A stretch of DNA of 64,000 nucleotides from Ceratothoa steindachneri (Eukaryota > Arthropoda > Malacostraca > Isopoda > Cymothoidae), in contig OZ018338.1 in assembly GCA_963969495.1 (NCBI GenBank), positions 46,755,206-46,819,205 of the forward strand, in the 5' to 3' direction. The notes under the pieces were generated by a model. It was not told the origin of the DNA. It did no database searches and worked only from the letters and a program-made list of their open reading frames with translations. Position numbers and translations under genes: made by a program. Below are positions 1 through 10,619 of the stretch, piece after piece; the first letter of the stretch is position 1; every line of letters begins with the position of its first letter.

Positions 1-194
1 GTATTGGGATTCAATCGATTTCTTAAAAAAAGCTTGAAAAACGTCAGTTTTGGGAAAATAAACCGTTTTTCAAACTTAGAGAGTTACTGTTCCCATATCT
101 GAGGAATATTAACCAAAACCTGGATAAAACGGCCGTTTTCAAGGTTAGGTCTATTTCCAAAAAAATGATTGAAAAGCGGGAGTTTGTGGATGAT
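1..194. repeat. Truncated s9 tail at the left edge
   Basis: The window opens inside an s9 monomer: GTATTGGGATTC, GAGAGTTACTGTTCCC, CCTGGATAAAACGG and TTTTCAAGGTTAGGTC match s9 of the 13-mers, for example 28317-28586. The array therefore continues to the left, and 13-mer-type sequence lies on that side of the 6-mer island. Confidence 0.82.
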
Positions 195-463
195 GCAAAT
201 ATCTTCAAACCTATCCAATTAAGGTCTCCGATTATTATTAATATTAGGCAAAAACATGCAAAAACGGCCAGTTTATGGGATTCAATCGATTTCTTAAAAA
301 AAGCTTGAAAAACGTCAGTTTTGGGAAAATAAACCATTTTCAAACTTACAGAGTTACTGTTCCCATATCTGAGGAATATTAACCAAAACCTGGAAAAACG
401 GCCGTTTTCAAGGTTTAGTATATTTCCAAAAAAATGATTGAAAAGCGGGAGTTTGTGGATGAT
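195..463. repeat. Chimeric junction monomer (s10 prefix / s9 / 6-mer s2)
   Basis: The prefix before the box is the s10 type (GTTTGTGG), but it continues AATTAAGG and GATTATTATTAAT as in s9, and then becomes the 6-mer form of s2 (GTTTATGGG, CCATTTTCAAAC, CTTACAGAG, AGTATATTTCC). It marks the left boundary of the 6-mer island. Confidence 0.78.
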
Positions 464-506
464 GCAAATATCTTCAAACCTATCCAATTAGGGTCTCCGA
501 TTATAA

Positions 507-530
507 CTAATATTAGGCAAAAACGGCCAG
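507..530. repeat. Site of the 10 bp deletion that makes 259 bp monomers (example)
   Basis: Full monomers read GCAAAAACATGCAAAAAC: two copies of GCAAAAAC offset by 10 bp. The 259 bp s6 here has a single copy. Loss of exactly one 10 bp unit by slippage or short-repeat recombination explains the length class. The same loss occurs separately in an s7 near 43140. Confidence 0.87.
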
Positions 531-912
531 TTTTGAGATTCGATCGATTTCTTATAAAAAGCTTGAAAACGTCAGTTTGGGGAAAATAAACCGTTTTTCA
601 AACTTAGCAAGTTATTTCTCTCGAATCTAAGTAATATTACCCAAAACCTGGAAAAACGGCCGTTTTTAAGGTTAGGTCAATTTCCAAAAAAATGATTGAA
701 AAGCGGGAGTTTTTTGGATGGTGCAAATATCTTCAAACCTATCCAATAAAGGTCTCCGATTTTAAGTAATATTAGGCAAAAACATGCAAAAACGGTCAGT
801 TTTGAGATTCGATCGATTTCTTAAAAAAGCTCGAAAAACATCTGTTTTGGGAAAATAAGCCGTTTTTCAAACTTAGCAAGTTATTGCTCTTGAATCGAAG
901 TAATATTATCCA

Positions 913-943
913 AAACCTTAAAAAACGGCCGTTTTTAAGGTTT
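913..943. repeat. 31 nt extended palindrome around CGGCCG (s7/s10 subtypes)
   Basis: In s7 and s10 the palindrome is longer: AAACCTT and six A on the left, CGGCCG, then five T and AAGGTTT on the right. It is self-complementary apart from one extra A in the left arm. It arises because these subtypes read ACCTTAAAAAACGG where the others have CTGGAAAAACGG. It is the strongest potential cruciform in the window and recurs at every s7 and s10. Confidence 0.85.
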
Positions 944-1076
944 GATCCATTTCCTAAAAAAGATTTAAAAATAGGAGTTTTTTAGATGATGCAAATATCT
1001 TCAAACCTATCCAATTAGGGTCTCCGATTATAAGTAATATTATGCAAAATCATGCAAAAACAGGCAGTTTTGAGAT

Positions 1077-1084
1077 TCGATCGA
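1077..1084. repeat. TCGATCGA 8 bp palindrome (example)
   Basis: Perfect palindrome in half-unit A of s1, s3, s5, s6, s7, s8, s10 and s11. In s2 and s9 it is CAATCGAT, and in s12/s13 CAATCAAT, so its loss marks those subtypes. With TAATATTA and CGGCCG it gives each monomer several perfect short palindromes. Confidence 0.85.
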
Positions 1085-1101
1085 TTTCTTAAAAAAAGCT
1101 C

Positions 1102-1137
1102 GAAAAACGTCGGTTTTAGGAAAATAAACCGTTTTTC
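1102..1137. repeat. Bulged inverted repeat in half-unit A (example)
   Basis: GAAAAA (1102-1107) and CGGTTT (1111-1116) pair with AAACCG (1126-1131) and TTTTTC (1132-1137), leaving a 3-base bulge (CGT) and a 9-base loop. The full 12-base-pair arm is seen in the subtypes with CGTCGG (s1, s3, s5, s8, s11). The other subtypes keep only GAAAAACG/CGTTTTTC or a weaker form. This is a sequence observation only; no function is claimed. Confidence 0.7.
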
Positions 1138-1189
1138 AAACTTAGCAAGTTATTGCTCATGAATCTAAGTAATATTAAACAAAAGCTGG

Positions 1190-1205
1190 AAAAACGGCCG
1201 TTTTT
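1190..1205. repeat. 16 bp perfect palindrome AAAAACGGCCGTTTTT (example)
   Basis: Perfect self-complementary 16-mer with an EagI-type CGGCCG centre, present with small changes in almost every monomer. Where the right arm reads TTTTC the perfect palindrome shortens to 14 bp. The centre is broken only rarely, for example CGGCGG near 41420 and 58037 and CGGCAG in the monomers boxed at 46035 and 48177. Several HOR junctions lie at it. A role as protein binding site, cruciform or recombination site is inference. Confidence 0.9.
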
Positions 1206-1322
1206 AAGGTTTAAACCATTTCCTAAAAAAGATTGAAAATCGGGAGTTTTTTGGATGATGCAAATATCTTCAAACCTATCCAATTAAGGTCTCCGATTAT
1301 AAGTAATATTAGGCAAAAACAT

Positions 1323-1456
1323 GCAAAAACGGCCAGTTTTGGGATTCAATCAATTTCTTAAAAAAAGCTTGAAAAACGTCAGTTTTGGGAAAATAAACCG
1401 ATTTTCAAACTTAGAGAGTTACTGTTCCCATATCTGAGGAATATTAACCAAAACCT
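1323..1456 (+). repeat. Half-unit A of the monomer (example, 134 bp)
   Basis: This half begins at gcAAAAACGGCCAG and runs to the base before ggAAAAACGGCCG. Aligned by eye with half-unit B (1457-1591), 51 of the first 67 columns match with one gap, including AAAAACGGCC, the run of A, TTGAAAAACG and AGTTTT. The later part is more diverged but both halves end with a (G)TAATATTA or GAATATTA block followed by two bases and CAAAA. The 269 bp monomer is therefore an old tandem duplication of a unit of about 134 bp. Half A often carries HindIII-like AAGCTT (s2, s6, s9, s12, s13) where the other subtypes have AGCTCG. Confidence 0.85.
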
Positions 1457-1591
1457 GGAAAAACGGCCGTTTTTGAGGTTTGATCCATTTTCTAAAAAAG
1501 ATTGAAAAACGGGAGTTTTTTGGATAATGCAAATATTTTAAAACCTATTCAATTTAGGTCGCCGATTATAAGTAATATTATGCAAAATCAT
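1457..1591 (+). repeat. Half-unit B of the monomer (example, 135 bp)
   Basis: Partner of half-unit A. It begins at the CGGCCG palindrome, contains GATTGAAAA, the GCAAATAT box and GGTCTCCGATT (here a GGTCGCC variant), and ends with AAGTAATATTATGCAAAATCAT. Half A plus half B make 269 bp. The two halves are clearly distinct everywhere in the window, so the duplication precedes all of the higher-order amplification seen here. Confidence 0.85.
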
Positions 1592-2066
1592 GCACAAACG
1601 GTCAGTTTTGAGATTCGATCGATTTCTTAAAAAAAGCTCGAAAAACGTCGGTTTTAGGAAAATAAACCGTTTTTCAAACTTAGCAAGTTATTGCTCATGA
1701 ATCTAAGTAATATTAAACAAAAGCTGGAAAAACGGCCGTTTTTAAGGTTTAAACCATTTCCTAAAAAAGATTGAAAAATGGGAGTTTTGGGGATAATGCA
1801 AATATCTTCAAACCTATCCAATTAAGGTCTCCGATTATAAGTAATATTAGGCAAAAACATGCAAAAACGGCCAGTTTATGGGATTCAATCGATTTCTTAA
1901 AAAAAGCTTGAAAAACGTCAGTTTTGGGAAAATAAACCATTTTCAAACTTACAGAGTTACTGTTCCCATATCTGAGGAATATTAACCAAAACCTGGAAAA
2001 ACGGCCGTTTTCAAGGTTTAGTATATTTCCAAAAAAATGATTGAAAAGCGGGAGTTTGTGGATGAT

Positions 2067-3669
2067 GCAAATATCTTCAAACCTATCCAATTAGGGTCTC
2101 CGATTATAACTAATATTAGGCAAAAACGGCCAGTTTTGAGATTCGATCGATTTCTTATAAAAAGCTTGAAAACGTCAGTTTGGGGAAAATAAACCGTTTT
2201 TCAAACTTAGCAAGTTATTTCTCTCGAATCTAAGTAATATTACCCAAAACCTGGAAAAACGGCCGTTTTTAAGGTTAGGTCAATTTCCAAAAAAATGATT
2301 GAAAAGCGGGGAGTTTTTTGGATGGTGCAAATATCTTCAAACCTATCCAATAAAGGTCTCCGATTTTAAGTAATATTAGGCAAAAACATGCAAAAACGGT
2401 CAGTTTTGAGATTCGATCGATTTCTTAAAAAAGCTCGAAAAACATCTGTTTTGGGAAAATAAGCCGTTTTTCAAACTTAGCAAGTTATTGCTCTTGAATC
2501 GAAGTAATATTATCCAAAACCTTAAAAAACGGCCGTTTTTAAGGTTTGATCCATTTCCTAAAAAAGATTTAAAAATAGGAGTTTTTTAGATGATGCAAAT
2601 ATCTTCAAACCTATCCAATTAGGGTCTCCGATTATAAGTAATATTATGCAAAATCATGCAAAAACAGGCAGTTTTGAGATTCGATCGATTTCTTAAAAAA
2701 AGCTCGAAAAACGTCGGTTTTAGGAAAATAAACCGTTTTTCAAACTTAGCAAGTTATTGCTCATGAATCTAAGTAATATTAAACAAAAGCTGGAAAAACG
2801 GCCGTTTTTAAGGTTTAAACCATTTCCTAAAAAAGATTGAAAATCGGGAGTTTTTTGGATGATGCAAATATCTTCAAACCTATCCAATTAAGGTCTCCGA
2901 TTATAAGTAATATTAGGCAAAAACATGCAAAAACGGCCAGTTTTGGGATTCAATCAATTTCTTAAAAAAAGCTTGAAAAACGTCAGTTTTGGGAAAATAA
3001 ACCGATTTCAAACTTAGAGAGTTACTGTTCCCATATCTGAGGAATATTAACCAAAACCTGGAAAAACGGCCGTTTTTGAGGTTTGATCCATTTTCTAAAA
3101 AAGATTGAAAAACGGGAGTTTTTTGGATAATGCAAATATTTTAAAACCTATTCAATTTAGGTCGCCGATTATAAGTAATATTATGCAAAATCATGCACAA
3201 ACGGTCAGTTTTGAGATTCGATCGATTTCTTAAAAAAAGCTCGAAAAACGTCGGTTTTAGGAAAATAAACCGTTTTTCAAACTTAGCAAGTTATTGCTCA
3301 TGAATCTAAGTAATATTAAACAAAAGCTGGAAAAACGGCCGTTTTTAAGGTTTAAACCATTTCCTAAAAAAGATTGAAAAATGGGAGTTTTGGGGATAAT
3401 GCAAATATCTTCAAACCTATCCAATTAAGGTCTCCGATTATAAGTAATATTAGGCAAAAACATGCAAAAACGGCCAGTTTATGGGATTCAATCGATTTCT
3501 TAAAAAAAGCTTGAAAAACGTCAGTTTTGGGAAAATAAACCATTTTCAAACTTACAGAGTTACTGTTCCCATATCTGAGGAATATTAACCAAAACCTGGA
3601 AAAACGGCCGTTTTCAAGGTTTAGTATATTTCCAAAAAAATGATTGAAAAGCGGGAGTTTGTGGATGAT
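2067..3669. repeat. 6-mer HOR copy 2 (1603 bp)
   Basis: Same subtype order as copy 1, including GGTCGCC near 3162. Two single-base indels cancel in length: an extra G before the s7 box (near 2310) and a missing T in CCGATTTCAAAC (near 3005). Confidence 0.92.
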
Positions 3670-5810
3670 GCAAATATCTTCAAACCTATCCAATTAGGGT
3701 CTCCGATTATAACTAATATTAGGCAAAAACGGCCAGTTTTGAGATTCGATCGATTTCTTATAAAAAGCTTGAAAACGTCAGTTTGGGGAAAATAAACCGT
3801 TTTTCAAACTTAGCAAGTTATTTCTCTCGAATCTAAGTAATATTACCCAAAACCTGGAAAAACGGCCGTTTTTAAGGTTAGGTCAATTTCCAAAAAAATG
3901 ATTGAAAAGCGGGAGTTTTTTGGATGGTGCAAATATCTTCAAACCTATCCAATAAAGGTCTCCGATTTTAAGTAATATTAGGCAAAAACATGCAAAAACG
4001 GTCAGTTTTGAGATTCGATCGATTTCTTAAAAAAGCTCGAAAAACATCTGTTTTGGGAAAATAAGCCGTTTTTCAACTTAGCAAGTTATTGCTCTTGAAT
4101 CGAAGTAATATTATCCAAAACCTTAAAAAACGGCCGTTTTTAAGGTTTGATCCATTTCCTAAAAAAGATTTAAAAATAGGAGTTTTTTAGATGATGCAAA
4201 TATCTTCAAACCTATCCAATTAAGGTCTCCGATTATAAGTAATATTATGCAAAATCATGCAAAAACAGGCAGTTTTGAGATTCGATCGATTTCTTAAAAA
4301 AAGCTCGAAAAACGTCGGTTTTAGGAAAATAAACCGTTTTTCAAACTTAGCAAGTTATTGCTCATGAATCTAAGTAATATTAAACAAAAGCTGGAAAAAC
4401 GGCCGTTTTTAAGGTTTAAACCATTTCCTAAAAAAGATTGAAAATCGGGAGTTTTTTGGATGATGCAAATATCTTCAAACCTATCCAATTAAGGTCTCCG
4501 ATTATAAGTAATATTAGGCAAAAACATGCAAAAACGGCCAGTTTTGGGATTCAATCAATTTCTTAAAAAAAGCTTGAAAAACGTCAGTTTTGGGAAAATA
4601 AACCGATTTTCAAACTTAGAGAGTTACTGTTCCCATATCTGAGGAATATTAACCAAAACCTGGAAAAACGGCCGTTTTTGAGGTTTGATCCATTTTCTAA
4701 AAAAGATTGAAAAACGGGAGTTTTTTGGATAATGCAAATATTTTAAAACCTATTCAATTTAGGTCTCCGATTATAAGTAATATTATGCAAAATCATGCAC
4801 AAACGGTCAGTTTTGAGATTCGATCGATTTCTTAAAAAAAGCTCGAAAAACGTCGGTTTTAGGAAAATAAACCGTTTTTCAAACTTAGCAAGTTATTGCT
4901 CATGAATCTAAGTAATATTAAACAAAAGCTAGAAAAACGGCCGTTTTTAAGGTTTAAACCATTTCCTAAAAAAGATTGAAAAATGGGAGTTTTGGGGATA
5001 ATGCAAATATCTTCAAACCTATCCAATTAAGGTCTCCGATTATAAGTAATATTAGGCAAAAACATGCAAAAACGGCCAGTTTATGGGATTCAATCGATTT
5101 CTTAAAAAAAGCTTGAAAAACGTCAGTTTTGGGAAAATAAACCATTTTCAAACTTACAGAGTTACTGTTCCCATATCTGAGGAATATTAACCAAAACCTG
5201 GAAAAACGGCCGTTTTCAAGGTTTAGTATATTTCCAAAAAAATGATTGAAAAGCGGGAGTTTTTTGGATAATGCAAATATTTTAAAACCTATTCAATTTA
5301 GGTCTCCGATTATAAGTAATATTATGCAAAATCATGCACAAACGGTCAGTTTTGAGATTCGATCGATTTCTTAAAAAAAGCTCGAAAAACGTCGGTTTTA
5401 GGAAAATAAACCGTTTTTCAAACTTAGCAAGTTATTGCTCATGAATCTAAGTAATATTAAACAAAAGCTGGAAAAACGGCCGTTTTTAAGGTTTAAACCA
5501 TTTCCTAAAAAAGATTGAAAAATGGGAGTTTTGGGGATAATGCAAATATCTTCAAACCTATCCAATTAAGGTCTCCGATTATAAGTAATATTAGGCAAAA
5601 ACATGCAAAAACGGCCAGTTTATGGGATTCAATCGATTTCTTAAAAAAAGCTTGAAAAACGTCAGTTTTGGGAAAATAAACCATTTTCAAACTTACAGAG
5701 TTACTGTTCCCATATCTGAGGAATATTAACCAAAACCTGGAAAAACGGCCGTTTTCAAGGTTTAGTATATTTCCAAAAAAATGATTGAAAAGCGGGAGTT
5801 TGTGGATGAT
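3670..5810. repeat. Enlarged 6-mer copy 3: eight monomers (2141 bp)
   Basis: Boxes at 3670, 3929, 4196, 4465, 4734, 5003, 5273, 5542. After the normal six monomers an extra s1-s2 pair follows. The switch lies just before the box at 5273: the upstream monomer ends like s2 (AGTATATTTCC, AAGCGGGAG), then reads TTTTTTGGATAATG as s1 does. This is an unequal-crossover product. Confidence 0.9.
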
Positions 5811-7413
5811 GCAAATATCTTCAAACCTATCCAATTAGGGTCTCCGATTATAACTAATATTAGGCAAAAACGGCCAGTTTTGAGATTCGATCGATTTCTT
5901 ATAAAAAGCTTGAAAACGTCAGTTTGGGGAAAATAAACCGTTTTTCAAACTTAGCAAGTTATTTCTCTCGAATCTAAGTAATATTACCCAAAACCTGGAA
6001 AAACGGCCGTTTTTAAGGTTAGGTCAATTTCCAAAAAAATGATTGAAAAGCGGGAGTTTTTTGGATGGTGCAAATATCTTCAAACCTATCCAATAAAGGT
6101 CTCCGATTTTAAGTAATATTAGGCAAAAACATGCAAAAACGGTCAGTTTTGAGATTCGATCGATTTCTTAAAAAAGCTCGAAAAACATCTGTTTTGGGAA
6201 AATAAGCCGTTTTTCAAACTTAGCAAGTTATTGCTCTTGAATCGAAGTAATATTATCCAAAACCTTAAAAAACGGCCGTTTTTAAGGTTTGATCCATTTC
6301 CTAAAAAAGATTTAAAAATAGGAGTTTTTTAGATGATGCAAATATCTTCAAACCTATCCAATTAGGGTCTCCGATTATAAGTAATATTATGCAAAATCAT
6401 GCAAAAACAGGCAGTTTTGAGATTCGATCGATTTCTTAAAAAAAGCTCGAAAAACGTCGGTTTTAGGAAAATAAACCGTTTTTCAAACTTAGCAAGTTAT
6501 TGCTCATGAATCTAAGTAATATTAAACAAAAGCTGGAAAAACGGCCGTTTTTAAGGTTTAAACCATTTCCTAAAAAAGATTGAAAATCGGGAGTTTTTTG
6601 GATGATGCAAATATCTTCAAACCTATCCAATTAAGGTCTCCGATTATAAGTAATATTAGGCAAAAACATGCAAAAACGGCCAGTTTTGGGATTCAATCAA
6701 TTTCTTAAAAAAAGCTTGAAAAACGTCAGTTTTGGGAAAATAAACCGATTTTCAAACTTAGAGAGTTACTGTTCCCATATCTGAGGAATATTAACCAAAA
6801 CCTGGAAAAACGGCCGTTTTTGAGGTTTGATCCATTTTCTAAAAAAGATTGAAAAACGGGAGTTTTTTGGATAATGCAAATATTTTAAAACCTATTCAAT
6901 TTAGGTCTCCGATTATAAGTAATATTATGCAAAATCATGCACAAACGGTCAGTTTTGAGATTCGATCGATTTCTTAAAAAAAGCTCGAAAAACGTCGGTT
7001 TTAGGAAAATAAACCGTTTTTCAAACTTAGCAAGTTATTGCTCATGAATCTAAGTAATATTAAACAAAAGCTGGAAAAACGGCCGTTTTTAAGGTTTAAA
7101 CCATTTCCTAAAAAAGATTGAAAAATGGGAGTTTTGGGGATAATGCAAATATCTTCAAACCTATCCAATTAAGGTCTCCGATTATAAGTAATATTAGGCA
7201 AAAACATGCAAAAACGGCCAGTTTATGGGATTCAATCGATTTCTTAAAAAAAGCTTGAAAAACGTCAGTTTTGGGAAAATAAACCATTTTCAAACTTACA
7301 GAGTTACTGTTCCCATATCTGAGGAATATTAACCAAAACCTGGAAAAACGGCCGTTTTTAAGGTTTAGTATATTTCCAAAAAAATGATTGAAAAGCGGGA
7401 GTTTGTGGATGAT
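5811..7413. repeat. 6-mer HOR copy 4 (1603 bp)
   Basis: Standard six-subtype order. Private variant near 7357: TTTTTAAGGTTTAGTA where other copies have TTTTCAAGG, which restores the full 16 bp palindrome in this s2. Confidence 0.9.
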
Positions 7414-9016
7414 GCAAATATCTTCAAACCTATCCAATTAGGGTCTCCGATTATAACTAATATTAGGCAAAAACGGCCAGTTTTGAGATTCGATCGATTT
7501 CTTATAAAAAGCTTGAAAACGTCAGTTTGGGGAAAATAAACCGTTTTTCAAACTTAGCAAGTTATTTCTCTCGAATCTAAGTAATATTACCCAAAACCTG
7601 GAAAAACGGCCGTTTTTAAGGTTAGGTCAATTTCCAAAAAAATGATTGAAAAGCGGGAGTTTTTTGGATGGTGCAAATATCTTCAAACCTATCCAATAAA
7701 GGTCTCCGATTTTAAGTAATATTAGGCAAAAACATGCAAAAACGGTCAGTTTTGAGATTCGATCGATTTCTTAAAAAAGCTCGAAAAACATCTGTTTTGG
7801 GAAAATAAGCCGTTTTTCAAACTTAGCAAGTTATTGCTCTTGAATCGAAGTAATATTATCCAAAACCTTAAAAAACGGCCGTTTTTAAGGTTTGATCCAT
7901 TTCCTAAAAAAGATTTAAAAATAGGAGTTTTTTAGATGATGCAAATATCTTCAAACCTATCCAATTAGGGTCTCCGATTATAAGTAATATTATGCAAAAT
8001 CATGCAAAAACAGGCAGTTTTGAGATTCGATCGATTTCTTAAAAAAAGCTCGAAAAACGTCGGTTTTAGGAAAATAAACCGTTTTTCAAACTTAGCAAGT
8101 TATTGCTCATGAATCTAAGTAATATTAAACAAAAGCTGGAAAAACGGCCGTTTTTAAGGTTTAAACCATTTCCTAAAAAAGATTGAAAATCGGGAGTTTT
8201 TTGGATGATGCAAATATCTTCAAACCTATCCAATTAAGGTCTCCGATTATAAGTAATATTAGGCAAAAACATGCAAAAACGGCCAGTTTTGGGATTCAAT
8301 CAATTTCTTAAAAAAAGCTTGAAAAACGTCAGTTTTGGGAAAATAAACCGATTTTCAAACTTAGAGAGTTACTGTTCCCATATCTGAGGAATATTAACCA
8401 AAACCTGGAAAAACGGCCGTTTTTGAGGTTTGATCCATTTTCTAAAAAAGATTGAAAAACGGGAGTTTTTTGGATAATGCAAATATTTTAAAACCTATTC
8501 AATTTAGGTCTCCGATTATAAGTAATATTATGCAAAATCATGCACAAACGGTCAGTTTTGAGATTCGATCGATTTCTTAAAAAAAGCTCGAAAAACGTCG
8601 GTTTTAGGAAAATAAACCGTTTTTCAAACTTAGCAAGTTATTGCTCATGAATCTAAGTAATATTAAACAAAAGCTGGAAAAACGGCCGTTTTTAAGGTTT
8701 AAACCATTTCCTAAAAAAGATTGAAAAATGGGAGTTTTGGGGATAATGCAAATATCTTCAAACCTATCCAATTAAGGTCTCCGATTATAAGTAATATTAG
8801 GCAAAAACATGCAAAAACGGCCAGTTTATGGGATTCAATCGATTTCTTAAAAAAAGCTTGAAAAACGTCAGTTTTGGGAAAATAAACCATTTTCAAACTT
8901 ACAGAGTTACTGTTCCCATATCTGAGGAATATTAACCAAAACCTGGAAAAACGGCCGTTTTCAAGGTTTAGTATATTTCCAAAAAAATGATTGAAAAGCG
9001 GGAGTTTGTGGATGAT
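7414..9016. repeat. 6-mer HOR copy 5 (1603 bp)
   Basis: Standard six-subtype order with boxes at 7414 and every 259-269 bp after it. I noticed no private change. Confidence 0.9.
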
Positions 9017-10619
9017 GCAAATATCTTCAAACCTATCCAATTAGGGTCTCCGATTATAACTAATATTAGGCAAAAACGGCCAGTTTTGAGATTCGATCGA
9101 TTTCTTATAAAAAGCTTGAAAACGTCAGTTTGGGGAAAATAAACCGTTTTTCAAACTTAGCAAGTTATTTCTCTCGAATCTAAGTAATATTACCCAAAAC
9201 CTGGAAAAACGGCCGTTTTTAAGGTTAGGTCAATTTCCAAAAAAATGATTGAAAAGCGGGAGTTTTTTGGATGGTGCAAATATCTTCAAACCTATCTAAT
9301 AAAGGTCTCCGATTTTAAGTAATATTAGGCAAAAACATGCAAAAACGGTCAGTTTTGAGATTCGATCGATTTCTTAAAAAAGCTCGAAAAACATCTGTTT
9401 TGGGAAAATAAGCCGTTTTTCAAACTTAGCAAGTTATTGCTCTTGAATCGAAGTAATATTATCCAAAACCTTAAAAAACGGCCGTTTTTAAGGTTTGATC
9501 CATTTCCTAAAAAAGATTTAAAAATAGGAGTTTTTTAGATGATGCAAATATCTTCAAACCTATCCAATTAGGGTCTCCGATTATAAGTAATATTATGCAA
9601 AATCATGCAAAAACGGTCAGTTTTGAGATTCGATCGATTTCTTAAAAAAAGCTCGAAAAACGTCGGTTTTAGGAAAATAAACCGTTTTTCAAACTTAGCA
9701 AGTTATTGCTCATGAATCTAAGTAATATTAAACAAAAGTTGGAAAAACGGCCGTTTTTAAGGTTTAAACCATTTCCTAAAAAAGATTGAAAATCGGGAGT
9801 TTTTTGGATGATGCAAATATCTTCAAACCTATCCAATTAGGGTCTCCGATTATAAGTAATATTATGCAAAAACATGCAAAAACGGCCAGTTTTGGGATTC
9901 AATCGATTTTTTAAAAAAAGCTTGAAAAACGTCATATTTGGGAAAATAAACCGTTTTTCAAACTTACAGAGTTACTGTTCCCATATCTGAGGAATATTAA
10001 CCAAAACCTGGAAAAACGGCCGTTTTTGAGGTTTGATCCATTTTCTAAAAAAGATTGAAAAACGGGAGTTTTTTGGATAATGCAAATATTTTAAAACCTA
10101 TTCAATTTAGGTCTCCGATTATAAGTAATATTATGCAAAATCATGCACAAACGGTCAGTTTTGAGATTCGATCGATTTCTTAAAAAAAGCTCGAAAAACG
10201 TCGGTTTTAGGAAAATAAACCGTTTTTCAAACTTAGCAAGTTATTGCTCATGAATCTAAGTAATATTAAACAAAAGCTGGAAAAACGGCCGTTTTTAAGG
10301 TTTAAACCATTTCCTAAAAAAGATTGAAAAATGGGAGTTTTGGGGATAATGCAAATATCTTCAAACCTATCCAATTAAGGTCTCCGATTATAAGTAATAT
10401 TAGGCAAAAACATGCAAAAACGGCCAGTTTATGGGATTCAATCGATTTCTTAAAAAAAGCTTGAAAAACGTCAGTTTTGGGAAAATAAACCATTTTCAAA
10501 CTTACAGAGTTACTGTTCCCATATCTGAGGAATATTAACCAAAACCTGGAAAAACGGCCGTTTTCAAGGTTTAGTATATTTCCAAAAAAATGATTGAAAA
10601 GCGGGAGTTTGTGGATGAT
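9017..10619. repeat. 6-mer HOR copy 6, variant haplotype (1603 bp)
   Basis: The s8/s11 monomer reads CGGTCAG and AAAAGTTGG. The s12/13 monomer reads GATTTTTTAAAA, CGTCATATTTGGG and CTTACAGAG. These changes are shared with copy 8 but absent from copies 1-5 and 7. It also has AATTAGGG and TTATGC in its s12/13, which copy 8 lacks. Confidence 0.9.

Larger units (their letters stand above)
464..2066. repeat. 6-mer HOR copy 1 (1603 bp)
   Basis: Boxes at 464, 723, 991, 1260, 1529, 1798. Order: s3/s6 hybrid (259 bp), s7/s10 hybrid, s8/s11, s12/13, s1, s2. The first monomer has the s3 prefix joined to an s6 body. Shares GGTCGCC in its s1 (near 1560) with copy 2 only. Confidence 0.92.

Noticed and set aside
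161..194. Possible CENP-B box around AAAAGCGGGAG
   Set aside because: The CGGG end is present, but the TTCG core at the required distance is not; this position reads TGAT. It does not match the nTTCGnnnnAnnCGGGn pattern.
44..487. Open frame of 147 codons, minus strand, and the family of 109-codon minus-strand frames repeated every 1603 bp
   Set aside because: They are satellite sequence read in one frame. Their identity follows DNA identity, they shift with every indel, and they stop after little more than one monomer. A 269 bp monomer is not a multiple of three, so no frame continues. No start-site signal or domain is visible.
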